In this document: positions 1 through 8,194 of the stretch, piece by piece
Position numbering within the stretch: the first letter of the stretch is position 1
Layout: every line of letters begins with the position of its first letter
Source of the DNA: Brevundimonas sp.
GTDB taxonomy: Bacteria > Pseudomonadota > Alphaproteobacteria > Caulobacterales > Caulobacteraceae
Assembly (NCBI GenBank): GCA_003248965.1
Contig: QFQU01000025.1
Coordinates: 1-28,680, forward strand
Length of the DNA: 28,680 bases
Direction: 5' to 3'
Notes under the pieces: generated by a model
Databases searched by the model: none
What the model saw: the letters and a program-made list of their open reading frames with translations, nothing else
What the model was told of the DNA's origin: nothing
Translations under genes and position numbers: made by a program

Positions 1-75
1 CCGGAACTCACGCAATGCCGCGATATCAATGGCTTGCGGCGTCTTGCCGGGGTCCGGACCAACACTGAAATTCAT
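1..75 (-). CDS. Start of an unidentified ORF, cut by the window edge
   Basis: An ATG at 75 opens a frame that stays free of stops for all 25 codons to the window edge. It begins Met-Asn-Phe-Ser-Val-Gly-Pro-Asp-Pro-Gly-Lys-Thr. Upstream there is only an A-rich, weak ribosome-site candidate (GAAAAAG). It lies just beyond the terminator at 121-152, so if real it would be a separate transcription unit after the lysis cassette. The visible part is too short to recognise. It could be a phage gene downstream of lysis, a host gene at the prophage edge, or chance. Confidence 0.35.
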   Translation of the reverse strand, partial: MNFSVGPDPGKTPQAIDIAALREFR

Positions 76-120
76 AGGCTTTTTCGGGTCCAGCCTAACC
101 GGAGATTCCCCGCCCCGCTA

Positions 121-152
121 AAGCAAAACGCCCCCGGCGTGAACCGAGGGCG
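121..152 (-). terminator. Rho-independent terminator at the end of the late operon
   Basis: Read on the minus strand, this is a 9-bp GC-rich stem (CGCCCTCGG / CCGGGGGCG with one G-U pair) and a 6-nt loop, followed directly by TTTTGCTTT. This is a textbook intrinsic terminator for leftward transcription, placed about 300 bp past the last lysis gene. Confidence 0.8.
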
Positions 153-453
153 CCTGTGGCGGCCGGGAAATCCCAACCCTTACCGATGCGAGGCCGGGCG
201 CTACTCCGGCTGGCTGAGAGGGCGATGGAGCCTCATCCTACCCCTCCCGCCTGGTTGCATGCCCACATGGGATCGCTTGTAGCGTGTCTGCTTTCCACGC
301 CGCTCGCAGACGAATTATGAGTCAGTGAGAGGTGATCTGCAAGGCAGAAACGACAGAGGCCGCCCCGGTCTCCCGGAGCGGCCTCGATAGCGGAGCCTGA
401 GGCTCGACGCTGAAAGGGGGAGGTTTGACCGACCCCCTTCGAACATGGCTCAC
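153..453. other. Non-coding stretch between lysis genes and terminal terminator
   Basis: I see no convincing gene here. Frames open across it on either strand run through the hairpins and lack protein-like composition. No tRNA or clear attachment-site duplication was found by eye. On the minus strand a strong Shine-Dalgarno-like GGAGGGG near 230 precedes only an 11-codon frame. The stretch contains the hairpin at 356-385. Confidence 0.5.
356..385 (-). terminator. Strong hairpin, first late-operon terminator
   Basis: On the minus strand there is an 8-bp outer stem (GAGGCCGC / GCGGCCTC), one G-U pair and a 4-bp inner stem (CCGG/CCGG) around a GAGA loop, followed by TGTCGTTTCTG. It sits about 70 bp after the o-spanin stop. 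The U-tract is interrupted, so it may be leaky, which would explain the second terminator at 121-152. Confidence 0.65.
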
Positions 454-786
454 CTAGCCCGGCAATAATCGGCGCCACCACGGCCTCCCGATCTGTCGCA
501 CCGCCGCCGCATCCCGCGCCTCGCAGCGCCGGATCGTCTCCAGCGCATCGGCCTTGTCGCGGTTGGCGATGTTCAACTGCCCCGTCTGGGCGATGCCGAA
601 CAACTGCCAATCGAGGGCCGGATCGCCGCTGTTCTCCAGCACGGCGCTCTGCACCGGATCGGCCCAGCGAGAGGCGATCAGGGTCGAACAGCCGTCACGG
701 GGCGCAAGCACCTGGATTGAGGATGCACAGCCTGCGGCGGGCGTCAGCGTCGCGCACAGCAGGGTCAGTCTCACGGCGTAGCGCAT
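454..786 (-). CDS. o-spanin (Rz1-like outer-membrane lipoprotein)
   Basis: A 110-aa protein that would act in the last step of lysis, joining with the inner-membrane spanin to fuse inner and outer membranes. The start at 786 gives a short basic N-terminus, a hydrophobic stretch and a lipobox-like Pro-Ala-Ala-Gly-Cys at residues 16-20, as expected for signal peptidase II processing and lipidation of Cys20. The -3 position is Ala rather than the usual Leu/Val/Ile. The gene overlaps the i-spanin by 92 bp in another frame, the classical Rz/Rz1 nesting, and this placement carries most of the assignment. It is longer than lambda Rz1 (60 aa). Beyond the lipobox and location there is no recognisable domain. 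Confidence 0.65.
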   Translation of the reverse strand: MRYAVRLTLLCATLTPAAGCASSIQVLAPRDGCSTLIASRWADPVQSAVLENSGDPALDWQLFGIAQTGQLNIANRDKADALETIRRCEARDAAAVRQIGRPWWRRLLPG

Positions 787-1036
787 CTTGGTCCTCCTTG
801 ACCTGATCGCGGGTGGATTGGTTGGCGGCGTCATTGCCATCGCGCACGGCGTTCGAATCTTGAGCGGCGCGGGTGCGGCCTTCAGCCAACGTCTGGCCTG
901 CATCGGCCTTGCGAGCCTCGGTCTTGGCGCTGCACATGGTCAGCGCGGCCATGACGAAGCACAGGAGGGCGATCAGGGTCAGGGCGGCGACGATCAACCG
1001 GCCTGTGGCTGTGAGGGCCTTCCAGAACGCAATCAT
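695..1036 (-). CDS. i-spanin (Rz-like inner-membrane protein)
   Basis: A 113-aa type II membrane protein predicted to span the periplasm and work with the overlapping o-spanin in outer-membrane disruption. Residues 12-35 form one clear transmembrane segment. The rest is charged and Ala/Arg/Asp/Gln-rich, probably helical, as in Rz proteins, and ends with a Cys-containing tail (Cys at about 103 and 110). The ATG at 1036 overlaps the endolysin stop as ATGA, giving translational coupling. The 3' end overlaps the lipoprotein gene by 92 bp. Family membership is inferred from topology and position after the endolysin, not from sequence identity. Confidence 0.65.
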   Translation of the reverse strand: MIAFWKALTATGRLIVAALTLIALLCFVMAALTMCSAKTEARKADAGQTLAEGRTRAAQDSNAVRDGNDAANQSTRDQVKEDQDALRRETDPAVRDADARRRLCILNPGACAP

Positions 1037-1647
1037 GCCGCGCCCCACAGCTTGCGGATGGCCGCCAGGCGGTCGCGTCGATCCGCCAGGCCGTTCAGCC
1101 CGCCATTGATCTTCCGCGTCACGCCGTCCAGATCGTCGGCATCGGCCTTGGCGTTGATATTGCGCGCCAGCCAGTAAGCCACGGCGATGCGGACCGACAC
1201 GACAGGATCAGCCGCCAGGACCGGGTTTTCCTCAAGCGGAAGCCCGAGCGTTCGGCCCATGGAGCGGTAGTTGGCTCGCCCCGTGAGTTGGAAGATGCCC
1301 CGCCCATGATAGCGAGAGCCGTCGCCCGGCCGGATGTTGCCGAGATCGGCGCGGCCGTCGTATTTGGCGAAATAGGACGGGCCGCCGCGCTCCTCCATGT
1401 CCAGGAAGCCCGCCGTCTCATGCGCCGCCTGGGCCAGAAAGTGCTGGATGCGCAAGGGCGTCCAGATGCCTTCAGCGCGCATCAGGGTGGCCAGGGCAGG
1501 GCCGAGCGCGTCCAGCCTGCCAGCAGGCGCCGACCGGCCGTACAGGGCCTTGAGCAGCGCGGTCATCGTCTGCGACCCCATCACGCCATCGACCGTCACA
1601 GGACGGCCGGCGAGCGTGAGGTTCCGCTGGAGCGTCTTCACGTCCAT
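1033..1647 (-). CDS. Endolysin, GH19 chitinase-like muramidase with N-terminal PG-binding repeat
   Basis: A 204-aa cell-wall hydrolase for lysis. Residues 1-35 resemble a short peptidoglycan-binding repeat (LQRNL ... VDGVMGSQT). The GH19 catalytic domain follows, with the first catalytic Glu at residue 77 in the Ala-His-Glu motif, a second candidate Glu at 86, the family's RYxGRGxxQLTGRxNY-type signature at 112-127 and INGG at 180-183. No signal peptide or membrane anchor is visible, so export should depend on a holin, consistent with the membrane proteins just upstream. The ATG at 1647 is preceded by CTGGAGTCTGACC (GGAG, 8-nt spacing). It is followed without a gap by the spanin pair. Confidence 0.9.
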   Translation of the reverse strand: MDVKTLQRNLTLAGRPVTVDGVMGSQTMTALLKALYGRSAPAGRLDALGPALATLMRAEGIWTPLRIQHFLAQAAHETAGFLDMEERGGPSYFAKYDGRADLGNIRPGDGSRYHGRGIFQLTGRANYRSMGRTLGLPLEENPVLAADPVVSVRIAVAYWLARNINAKADADDLDGVTRKINGGLNGLADRRDRLAAIRKLWGAA

Positions 1648-1678
1648 GGTCAGACTCCAGATTGTCGAGGGGATGGGT

Positions 1679-1705
1679 GCGAACGGCGTTCGCGAACCCG
1701 GTTCG
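1679..1705. repeat. Two adjacent short dyads upstream of the endolysin
   Basis: GCGAAC-N3-GTTCGC (1679-1693) is followed, sharing one base, by CGAAC-N3-GTTCG (1693-1705). Both have 3-nt centres. They lie in the 58-bp gap between the membrane-protein stop and the endolysin start. They could form small alternative RNA stems limiting read-through or ribosome access to the endolysin, or bind a protein. There is no U-tract on the minus strand. Confidence 0.5.
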
Positions 1706-2221
1706 TCAGTCGAACAAGCCGTTGATCGCCACGGTCAACAGCCCAGCCGAGATCAGAATCACCGCCGTCAGCACGAAGGTCAGGCGCACTCTGAAACACG
1801 GTCGATCCGACACGGGGCGGTCGATCAGCCCAGCCGCCGGCAGTTTCATCGCCATGTCCATGACCAGGTCGTCGCGCTTCAGCAGCGCCAGGGCGCGCAG
1901 GACGTGAACACTCCAGGGCGGCGGGCTGCGATCCGCCTGGACGAAGTGCAGGACGATCAGGGCCAGGGCCAATGAGACCAAGGCCCCGACCGGAAGAAGC
2001 GGGCTCATGTGTTCGACCTTGACCAGCCGGCCGGGAAAGATGGTCGTGGCGCCGCGCACCATCAGAAAGACGGCGATCAGAAACACGACCAGCCTCAGGA
2101 ACCAGCTTCCGCTGATCCGGGTGTGATAGGTCGGCCCCAGCAGTCGAAACACCACTGTCATCACGCCGCCCGCCGAAAGAAAGAGCAGGCCCGTCAGAAC
2201 AACCAACGCTTGATGCGTCAT
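1706..2221 (-). CDS. Four-TM membrane protein of the lysis cassette
   Basis: A 171-aa protein with four predicted membrane segments at about residues 5-25, 39-62, 75-94 and 146-168, and a charged cytoplasmic-type loop between the third and fourth. Its ATG overlaps the preceding stop as ATGA, so it is coupled to the 113-aa membrane protein. Lying directly before the endolysin, it may be a holin, an antiholin or a superinfection-exclusion protein. I do not recognise a specific family, so the function is inferred from context only. Confidence 0.6.
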   Translation of the reverse strand: MTHQALVVLTGLLFLSAGGVMTVVFRLLGPTYHTRISGSWFLRLVVFLIAVFLMVRGATTIFPGRLVKVEHMSPLLPVGALVSLALALIVLHFVQADRSPPPWSVHVLRALALLKRDDLVMDMAMKLPAAGLIDRPVSDRPCFRVRLTFVLTAVILISAGLLTVAINGLFD

Positions 2222-2559
2222 GACGACGCCTCCTTGCTATCGATGGCGGCCTTGAGAGCCGCCCGGATGATGCGCCCCACCAGATTGAAAAAGGCCCGCG
2301 GATCGTTCGCCGCCATCCAGCCGATGGCGAGCGACACCGCCCGTGCGTCCAGCACCTTGACCAAGCCGACGATGGAGGATGTCGCCGCCTCGGCCGCCAC
2401 GGGTCCGGCGAAGATACCGATCAGCAGCGACAGCCAGGCGCGGCGGCGAGCTTCAGGCGTGGCGCCTTTCGAACCGTAGGCCGGGATCATCCCCAGCCCG
2501 CCCGCTATCAGGCCGCCGCACAGGCCCCAGAACGCGGGCAGTTCGCGTGGGTCGATCAT
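2218..2559 (-). CDS. Small membrane protein, probable holin
   Basis: A 113-aa protein with two or three hydrophobic segments (about 7-29, 41-67 and a weaker amphipathic one at 74-98) and a basic, Lys-rich C-terminus. This size, topology and position, two genes upstream of an endolysin, fit a class I/II phage holin or a holin-like protein. A strong ribosome site (GGAGGGGG) lies immediately before the ATG at 2559. It is coupled by ATGA to the following four-TM protein. Which of the two forms the lethal pore cannot be decided from the sequence. Confidence 0.6.
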   Translation of the reverse strand: MIDPRELPAFWGLCGGLIAGGLGMIPAYGSKGATPEARRRAWLSLLIGIFAGPVAAEAATSSIVGLVKVLDARAVSLAIGWMAANDPRAFFNLVGRIIRAALKAAIDSKEASS

Positions 2560-2593
2560 CCGCCCCCTCCGATAGTCAGGCCGTGGTGAAAAC

Positions 2594-2609
2594 AGCCGTT
2601 GGGGCGGCT
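2594..2609 (-). terminator. Weak stem-loop between tail and lysis genes
   Basis: On the minus strand there is a 5-bp stem AGCCG/CGGCT with a 6-nt loop followed by GTTTTC. It is short for an intrinsic terminator. It may only attenuate transcription entering the lysis cassette. Confidence 0.3.
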
Positions 2610-2619
2610 TCAGTCGGGG

Positions 2620-2841
2620 TCAGTCAGCGCCTTGCGGCAACGGATCGGGATGCAGCACGGGACCGTGCAGCTGGGCATGGACCAGCACCCGATCCAGCGG
2701 CGCGGTCAGGCCGTCGCGGAAAAGATCGGGATTGGCCTTCGCCTCGGTCAGGATGTCCGCGATCTCGCGCAGCTTGGCGCCGACGGCCATGGCCACGGCC
2801 TCGCGCGCGGCGTAGTTCTGTTCAAGCTTGTTCGTGGCCAA
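2620..2841 (-). CDS. Small conserved-looking phage protein after gpJ, TTG start
   Basis: A 73-aa protein, mostly helical and mixed-charge (begins Ala-Thr-Asn-Lys-Leu-Glu-Gln-Asn after the initiator). The same frame extends far upstream, but that part is only the shadow of the large tail gene. The start chosen is TTG at 2841, 7 nt after GGGAG and 29 bp after the gpJ stop. It has no membrane segment. Position between the tail tip gene and lysis suggests a tail accessory or early-lysis-side gene, and I do not recognise it. Confidence 0.6.
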   Translation of the reverse strand: MATNKLEQNYAAREAVAMAVGAKLREIADILTEAKANPDLFRDGLTAPLDRVLVHAQLHGPVLHPDPLPQGAD

Positions 2842-2870
2842 TGGGGCGCTCCCGATTGCAGTAGTGAGGT

Positions 2871-5800
2871 TCAGCCGCCGCCGTCCGGCTCGCGGAACAC
2901 GGCCGCTCCGACAGTGACCAGGGCGACGCGGCCGGTGTTCGTGTCCGTGACACGGTCTACGAAGGTCGCCCGCTTGATCTGGGCAACGGTCGTGACCGGG
3001 GCCGTGAAGGTCGTGGATGCGCTGAGCGGGGCGTTGATGGTGAAGGTCTCGGAACCGCCGACCTGGACCCAATCGTGCGTCACCGGCCCGGACGCGCCCG
3101 ACACCGCGACCGTCACGGCCTCCGTCTCGACCGGGCCGGAGCCTTCGCGTGATCCGCCCGCGTTCGACTTGTTCGGAATGGCGGCGAAGCTTGCGGAGGT
3201 CACGTTGTCGAACACGCCGGGAGAGGTGGTCATCCGGCCGTTCAGGCCGTTCGCCGTGGTCATCGACCCGACAGGAATGCTCGCCGGGCCCCACCATTCC
3301 AGCAGATTGCCGGACGCCCCGAACGGCGCGCCAAACGCCATGACCCGCACCTTGTCCCCAAGGGTCGTGACCAGGATGTCGGTTTCGTCGATGAAGACCG
3401 TGTTGGCGCCCCAATAGATGTAGGGGGCATCGAAAGTGATGGCGCTGCCGAGCGTGGACGACGTCAGGCCGATTCGGGCTGGCACGCCACCCGAGGCCGC
3501 TGCGACGAGAGACAGCCGCGCCAAGGCGTTCTGGCTTTCCAGATCCAGCACCAGCGTCTTGGTGATCGAGGCATCGGCCTGAAGCACGTTCGCCGAATAG
3601 TCGTCGCTATAGTCGGTCGCGACGTCACCGAAGTTGACCTTAATGGCCCAGACCGGGAGGACCCCGCCAGATGGAGGAACGGCGAGAAGGCGGAAACCTG
3701 TCGTCCCGGCCGGCGCGACAGACGGCGCTGACGATCGGCGACGCGCGCCCTTCTCGTTCAGCGTATTGTCCACCCGCACGCCTTCGATCGGGCCGGATGG
3801 CGTGATGTATTGCAGGCGGACGTGACCGCCCCCGACCGGCGAGGCGTTGTAGCCCAGGCTGTGTTTATGGCCAGGCGATGCTGGATAGACTTGCGACGCC
3901 ATATAGGCGCCGACCACGAAGATGCGGCCCACTTCTTGGTCGTTGATCAGCTGGACGTTCGGGCCGCCCTCCTTGACCCAGCTGCGGATCGCGGACGACC
4001 CGGCCGGGTCCGCCGCGCCAGACGGGTTGTCGATCAGATTGGCGGCCTGATTGGACCGGGCTGTCAGCGTGTCGATCTGCTCCTGCCGGATGATCGTTTC
4101 GCTGGCCTGCTGATCCGCTAGCGCATCGATGTCGGCGCGCTGCTGAAGGATCGTCGGGGCGTTGGGGCCAGGGTCGAGCACGGGCGCGGTGAAGGGGCCG
4201 AGAACCCTCCGAAGGCTGGGAGCGACGGCTTGGGCCGTCCAGTAGGTTATGGCCAGCCAGACCTGTGAACCGGGAGCCATGCCGACAATGGGCGCGCGGA
4301 CGACGCCGTCGACAGGCGGACCGTCAAAGGCCGAATCCCAGGGCCCGACGGCCGAAGCGCCGAACTCTACCGTCACTCGGCGCGGATTGATCGCCCCCAC
4401 CAGGCCTACGGCCAGGAGGCCCGACTGCCGCGACCCATCCGGCGCCACCGCCAGAGCCGAAACGCTCCAATCTCCCGAGGGCGGCTGCTGGATCGCAGCT
4501 TCCTGCACTGTCACTTGCAACGGCGGTGTCGACGCGCGGCCGTCTGCGGTGACAGCGACAATCTGCACCTGGGCGCTGGTGACGTTCGTGCCCTCAGCAG
4601 GCAGTTCTCGCAGCGGAGGAAGAACGGCCGTCATGGCGTTGGCTGGAAGGTCTGGCAGCGGCACCCAGGCCGATGTTTGCCCCGCCAACGGCGTCTGACG
4701 CCAGCGGACGGTGAAGCCGGTGATCGGCGATCCGCGCCAAGGCGGCATGGAGAAGCCGATACGAACCCCTTCGGCGTCCGCCTGCCAGCCGAGCAGGGTG
4801 GGCGACGGCGGGTCCATAGCACGCTCGCGCGTAAGGCGGCTTTGCAGCGGCGGGATCGGACCCGTCTCGGCCGCCATGAGCAGGGGCGCGACATAGCGAA
4901 TGCCGACCAGGGTGGCGGTCAGGTCAGCCCCCGGCGTGATGCCGATGACTTCCACGTCTGCGCTGATGCGCTCCGGCTCGCCGAAGGCCACCAGATCGCC
5001 CCCGCGCGGGCTGACGTTCGCGCTGCGAAGATCCACGAAACTGACGGTGCGGGTCACGATGGGCGCGGTCGTCGCCGGATTGACCACGGGCACGCCCGTC
5101 AGGACTTGATCCGGCAGACGCAGGTCCAGAGCATAGGACCAGCCCGGCTCCATCCGCACGGGCTGGCTCAGGCGCAGTCCGGAAACCAGGCCGCCAGACC
5201 AAAGACGGTTCCGCACCGTCGCATTGGCGCCACCGACGCGGTCCCAGGCCAGTCTGACCCGGTCCCCATAACGGCACACGATATGTTCGATATCGGTCGA
5301 CCAGCTATCGACGCGACGCTGATGGAGGCGGGCCGCGAGGTTCCAGCGCCCGTCTCGATAGGCGCGCTCAAGGGTCTGCTGACCTTCCAGGCGCAACGCT
5401 TCGACGAGGGTTGCGGCCTGGATGCCGTTCGCCGCATCCGCCGTCTCGCCGTAACCGTCGGCGTAGACATAGACTTCGTCCGCCTCGCCGCCCTGTTCGA
5501 TGTTCTGGAACTCGACCCGCAAAGCATGGACGGGATCGGGGAAGACGATCTCCCAGCGGTGATCCTTCAGGTTCGATCCGGCGAACAACTGACGTGGGGC
5601 GGGCTTTTCGGTCCAGGGCGACGCCACCAACTGCGTGCCGTCCCAGAACAGGCTGGCCCGACCGTTCATCCCGAGCAGTTGCAGGACCACGTCCTGCTTG
5701 CGGTCCTCGGTCAGATAGATGTGCGCCTTCCAGTCATACTCGTCGCACAAGGCGGCCCAGGTTCGCAGCCCAACGTCGGCTTGGGCGGACGAAAGCGGCA

Positions 5801-7235
5801 GAGCCGGCGCCGGGCCGGTCATCAGCCAGCGGGTGACGGCCGCCGGGTTCGATGTCGGCGCAGGCGCGCCCCACGTCGCGCCATTCCACGTCTCACAGAT
5901 CGGCGTGATCCGGCAGGTGAAGGGCGCCAGGCTGCCCTGGTTCAGCGCCGAGGCGCGCACCGCGAACTCGATCAGCGACAACGTCTCGTCCGCGACCGGC
6001 TTTCTAAAGGCGATGGCCCGGATCGCCGTCCAGCCGATGTCGGTCTTGCGCTTGGCGTTCGTGTCTTCCAGCTTCGAGCGGACGACCTCGAACTCGTAGC
6101 GACCGAGAGGCAGGCTGATCGACCGCGTGAATCGCCAAGGATCGCTCGACGACGACGTGAGGGGGACCGTAAGGCCGCTTTGCCAGGCGCCCGATCCTGT
6201 GGGGACGCCGTTCTGATCGATCGGCCGATAACGGATCGTCACGGTCAGGGACGCAGCGATCTTTCGCCCATCGTCCTTGGCGAAATACAGGCCCTGCGGC
6301 ATGAAGAAGTCGAACTCGAAACGTTCGCCCTCCGCTGACGCCGCCCTGACGACCGGCGTGGCGCCGGACACGGTCGCGGCCAGCTCTTCCTGCAGGTCTA
6401 ACTGGTCGGTGTCGTTGGCGACGATGCTGAAGGTGCGCGGGCCGGGCGTCAGATGGTAGGCCACGCGAACATCGCTGGCGCCCATCGAACTGACCAGCGT
6501 GTCGCCGATCTTCAGGTCTTCGGCAGTGCAGGGGCCATAGTGCAGGCCGAGAATGCCGTAAATCCACTGGTCCTCGCCGTGGGCCTGGGTGAAGGTCTTC
6601 ACCGCAAGGTCGGGCGCCACCACCACCTCGCCGAGCGCCAGGGGCATGGCGCCCCACTGGCGATACTGGTTCGACGCCGCCGACAGGGCGTAGCGATCAT
6701 TCGTCTTGGTGACGTTCGTCTCAGGCTTGAAGATGGCCGCTATGGCCATCTGCCCCGCCGTCAGGATCGCCGCCGCCGCGACTTGCCGGGCCAGCATCGG
6801 CCATGCTTGAAGCGGCCCCGCCGGGCCTCCGACCCACATGCTCACCGCGATCACGGCGATGGTCAGCAGGATTTGACCGATTTCCTTCTTGCCGCCGCTG
6901 CCGCCGCCAAGGGGCTCGACCACGACGTTGATCACCTGGCCCTCGCGCAGGACCATGGTGAGGGCGTCGTCACGATCCAGGCGAACCCCGTCGACATAGA
7001 CGTTCGTGCGCGCCAGATCGTCGAGCTTGAGGTGTCCGCGCGCGATCGCCGACGTCAGCATGGTTCGCACCGTGCAGCCGGCCGGCGCCTCGACATAGGT
7101 CGTGGTCCGCGCGAACGGCTCCGGCGACAGCACAACAGGAACAGCAGGAGCGCTGTCTGGAAACTTGCTATGGCCATGCATGGCCAGAATCGGCGCCCAA
7201 GAGCCAACATCATCCTCGTCGGGAAAATCGCTCAT
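2871..7235 (-). CDS. Tail tip / host-specificity protein (gpJ-like)
   Basis: A 1454-aa protein, the largest in the window, expected to form the tail-tip hub and contact the host receptor like lambda gpJ. The N-terminal 100 residues form a small domain ending in a Gly-rich linker, followed by a hydrophobic stretch at about 125-165. The central part is the tail-hub region. Around residues 780-900 there is fibronectin-III-like sequence (GFTVRWRQ and neighbours). A coiled region near 1030-1070 precedes a C-terminal part with a segment resembling the central-straight-fibre domain (DLESQNALARLSLVA) and a variable, Gly/Ser/Thr-rich tip. The ATG at 7235 follows GAGG. An in-frame TTG four codons earlier is less likely. 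It directly follows the NlpC/P60 protein, as in lambda-like tails. Confidence 0.85.
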   Translation of the reverse strand: MSDFPDEDDVGSWAPILAMHGHSKFPDSAPAVPVVLSPEPFARTTTYVEAPAGCTVRTMLTSAIARGHLKLDDLARTNVYVDGVRLDRDDALTMVLREGQVINVVVEPLGGGSGGKKEIGQILLTIAVIAVSMWVGGPAGPLQAWPMLARQVAAAAILTAGQMAIAAIFKPETNVTKTNDRYALSAASNQYRQWGAMPLALGEVVVAPDLAVKTFTQAHGEDQWIYGILGLHYGPCTAEDLKIGDTLVSSMGASDVRVAYHLTPGPRTFSIVANDTDQLDLQEELAATVSGATPVVRAASAEGERFEFDFFMPQGLYFAKDDGRKIAASLTVTIRYRPIDQNGVPTGSGAWQSGLTVPLTSSSSDPWRFTRSISLPLGRYEFEVVRSKLEDTNAKRKTDIGWTAIRAIAFRKPVADETLSLIEFAVRASALNQGSLAPFTCRITPICETWNGATWGAPAPTSNPAAVTRWLMTGPAPALPLSSAQADVGLRTWAALCDEYDWKAHIYLTEDRKQDVVLQLLGMNGRASLFWDGTQLVASPWTEKPAPRQLFAGSNLKDHRWEIVFPDPVHALRVEFQNIEQGGEADEVYVYADGYGETADAANGIQAATLVEALRLEGQQTLERAYRDGRWNLAARLHQRRVDSWSTDIEHIVCRYGDRVRLAWDRVGGANATVRNRLWSGGLVSGLRLSQPVRMEPGWSYALDLRLPDQVLTGVPVVNPATTAPIVTRTVSFVDLRSANVSPRGGDLVAFGEPERISADVEVIGITPGADLTATLVGIRYVAPLLMAAETGPIPPLQSRLTRERAMDPPSPTLLGWQADAEGVRIGFSMPPWRGSPITGFTVRWRQTPLAGQTSAWVPLPDLPANAMTAVLPPLRELPAEGTNVTSAQVQIVAVTADGRASTPPLQVTVQEAAIQQPPSGDWSVSALAVAPDGSRQSGLLAVGLVGAINPRRVTVEFGASAVGPWDSAFDGPPVDGVVRAPIVGMAPGSQVWLAITYWTAQAVAPSLRRVLGPFTAPVLDPGPNAPTILQQRADIDALADQQASETIIRQEQIDTLTARSNQAANLIDNPSGAADPAGSSAIRSWVKEGGPNVQLINDQEVGRIFVVGAYMASQVYPASPGHKHSLGYNASPVGGGHVRLQYITPSGPIEGVRVDNTLNEKGARRRSSAPSVAPAGTTGFRLLAVPPSGGVLPVWAIKVNFGDVATDYSDDYSANVLQADASITKTLVLDLESQNALARLSLVAAASGGVPARIGLTSSTLGSAITFDAPYIYWGANTVFIDETDILVTTLGDKVRVMAFGAPFGASGNLLEWWGPASIPVGSMTTANGLNGRMTTSPGVFDNVTSASFAAIPNKSNAGGSREGSGPVETEAVTVAVSGASGPVTHDWVQVGGSETFTINAPLSASTTFTAPVTTVAQIKRATFVDRVTDTNTGRVALVTVGAAVFREPDGGG

Positions 7236-7268
7236 CGGGCCTCGCAAATCAGAAGCAGCGTCACGCCG

Positions 7269-7721
7269 TCAGGCGTGGCGGATTTCGGTGATGAAGGCCG
7301 GGACAAACGCGCCCTTCAGCCTGTAGGCGGCGGCCGGATCGGTGAGATCGAACGTCGCCGTGCCGACGCGAATGTCGGCGTGGAGAATGCGGGTCTCCGA
7401 GAGCATGAAACCGACGTGTCCCGCCTGACCCAGCCAGGACAGCAGGGCGACCGCGCCGGCCTGCGGCTGAACCGGCCGCCACGTGGCGCCAAGCCCCTCA
7501 GCCAGGAGACGCGCCCGCTCGCGGCGGCCTCCCGGCGAAACGATGCCGGCGGCGTAGAGGTCCAGGTAGTCGGGAACGGTCACGCCGCACCATTTCCGCA
7601 GACACCACCGCGCCAGTCCTCGGCAATCCCATCCCTCTGGCGTGTCGCCCTTCGGAAGGAAGGGGCGGCCGATCAGGTCCGCTGCCCGATCTTCAAGGTC
7701 GGACGGGACGATCATCTGCAT
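7269..7721 (-). CDS. NlpC/P60-type tail tip peptidase (gpK-like)
   Basis: A 150-aa papain-fold peptidase, probably used to cut cross-bridges in peptidoglycan during DNA entry and to help tip assembly. The catalytic Cys is residue 33 in Trp-Asp-Cys-Arg-Gly-Leu, and the catalytic His is at 102 in Gly-His-Val-Gly-Phe, with His114 as the third-residue candidate. The start chosen is the ATG at 7721, 2 nt after the preceding stop; the ATG two codons later is an alternative. A much longer frame runs upstream of it but only shadows the two previous genes. It lies between the DUF1833-like protein and gpJ, the usual order. Confidence 0.88.
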   Translation of the reverse strand: MQMIVPSDLEDRAADLIGRPFLPKGDTPEGWDCRGLARWCLRKWCGVTVPDYLDLYAAGIVSPGGRRERARLLAEGLGATWRPVQPQAGAVALLSWLGQAGHVGFMLSETRILHADIRVGTATFDLTDPAAAYRLKGAFVPAFITEIRHA

Positions 7722-7723
7722 GG

Positions 7724-8194
7724 TCAGAACATGCCCGGCACGGTCGATGGCACATATTTGGCGGCGCAGGCCGGTTCGTCGCTGAAGTCGCGTGGCTTGA
7801 TCACGGCGCTGACCTGGAGCGCGTCGCCCTCGACGTTGGGGACCTTGGCGCCCAACACCGCCCGCTCGACGACGTCGGGGGCGTCGACCCGAACCAACGA
7901 CAGGTCGATCTCCGGCGGCGTCAGGGCGGCGTCGCAGGCCTCCTCGATCCGACGGTCCACGTTTCCGATGGTCAGCTTTCCTTTGCCGAAGGGGTCTTCC
8001 TTGCTGGCGCCGTGCCAGACCAGTTCGAAAGGATAGTGCGGATAGTCGACCCCGTTCGAGGTGATCCCCCCAGGCCAGTCCGTCACCGCGATAGGCGCGG
8101 GATCGGCGTCGGATCGAATGACGATCAGTTGTGCGACCGGGTCTTCCTCGCGACGCCAGGCGGCTTCGATCATGGCTTCCGTGACGTCGCTCAT
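7724..8194 (-). CDS. Minor tail protein, DUF1833-like
   Basis: A 156-aa protein of the distal tail. Its beginning (a helix, then QLIVIRSDAD ... VTDWPGG ... YPFEL.W) matches my memory of the DUF1833 family found just before NlpC/P60 tail peptidases in alphaproteobacterial siphophages. The ATG at 8194 overlaps the preceding stop (ATGA). The likely role is a distal tail or hub component equivalent to the lambda L/M region, assigned from position. No catalytic motifs are seen. Confidence 0.7.
   Translation of the reverse strand: MSDVTEAMIEAAWRREEDPVAQLIVIRSDADPAPIAVTDWPGGITSNGVDYPHYPFELVWHGASKEDPFGKGKLTIGNVDRRIEEACDAALTPPEIDLSLVRVDAPDVVERAVLGAKVPNVEGDALQVSAVIKPRDFSDEPACAAKYVPSTVPGMF

Noticed and set aside
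34..282. Plus-strand open frame of 82 codons
   Set aside because: It runs through the minus-strand terminator at 121-152 and has low-complexity, Arg/Pro-rich composition.
2620..3414. 264-codon minus frame covering the small gene after gpJ
   Set aside because: The first ~190 codons only shadow gpJ. The real gene starts at TTG 2841 after GGGAG.
4515..6338. Long plus-strand open frame of 607 codons opposite gpJ
   Set aside because: Antisense shadow of a GC-rich gene; composition Arg/Gly/Ala-rich, no ribosome site, and gpJ is clearly the real coding strand.
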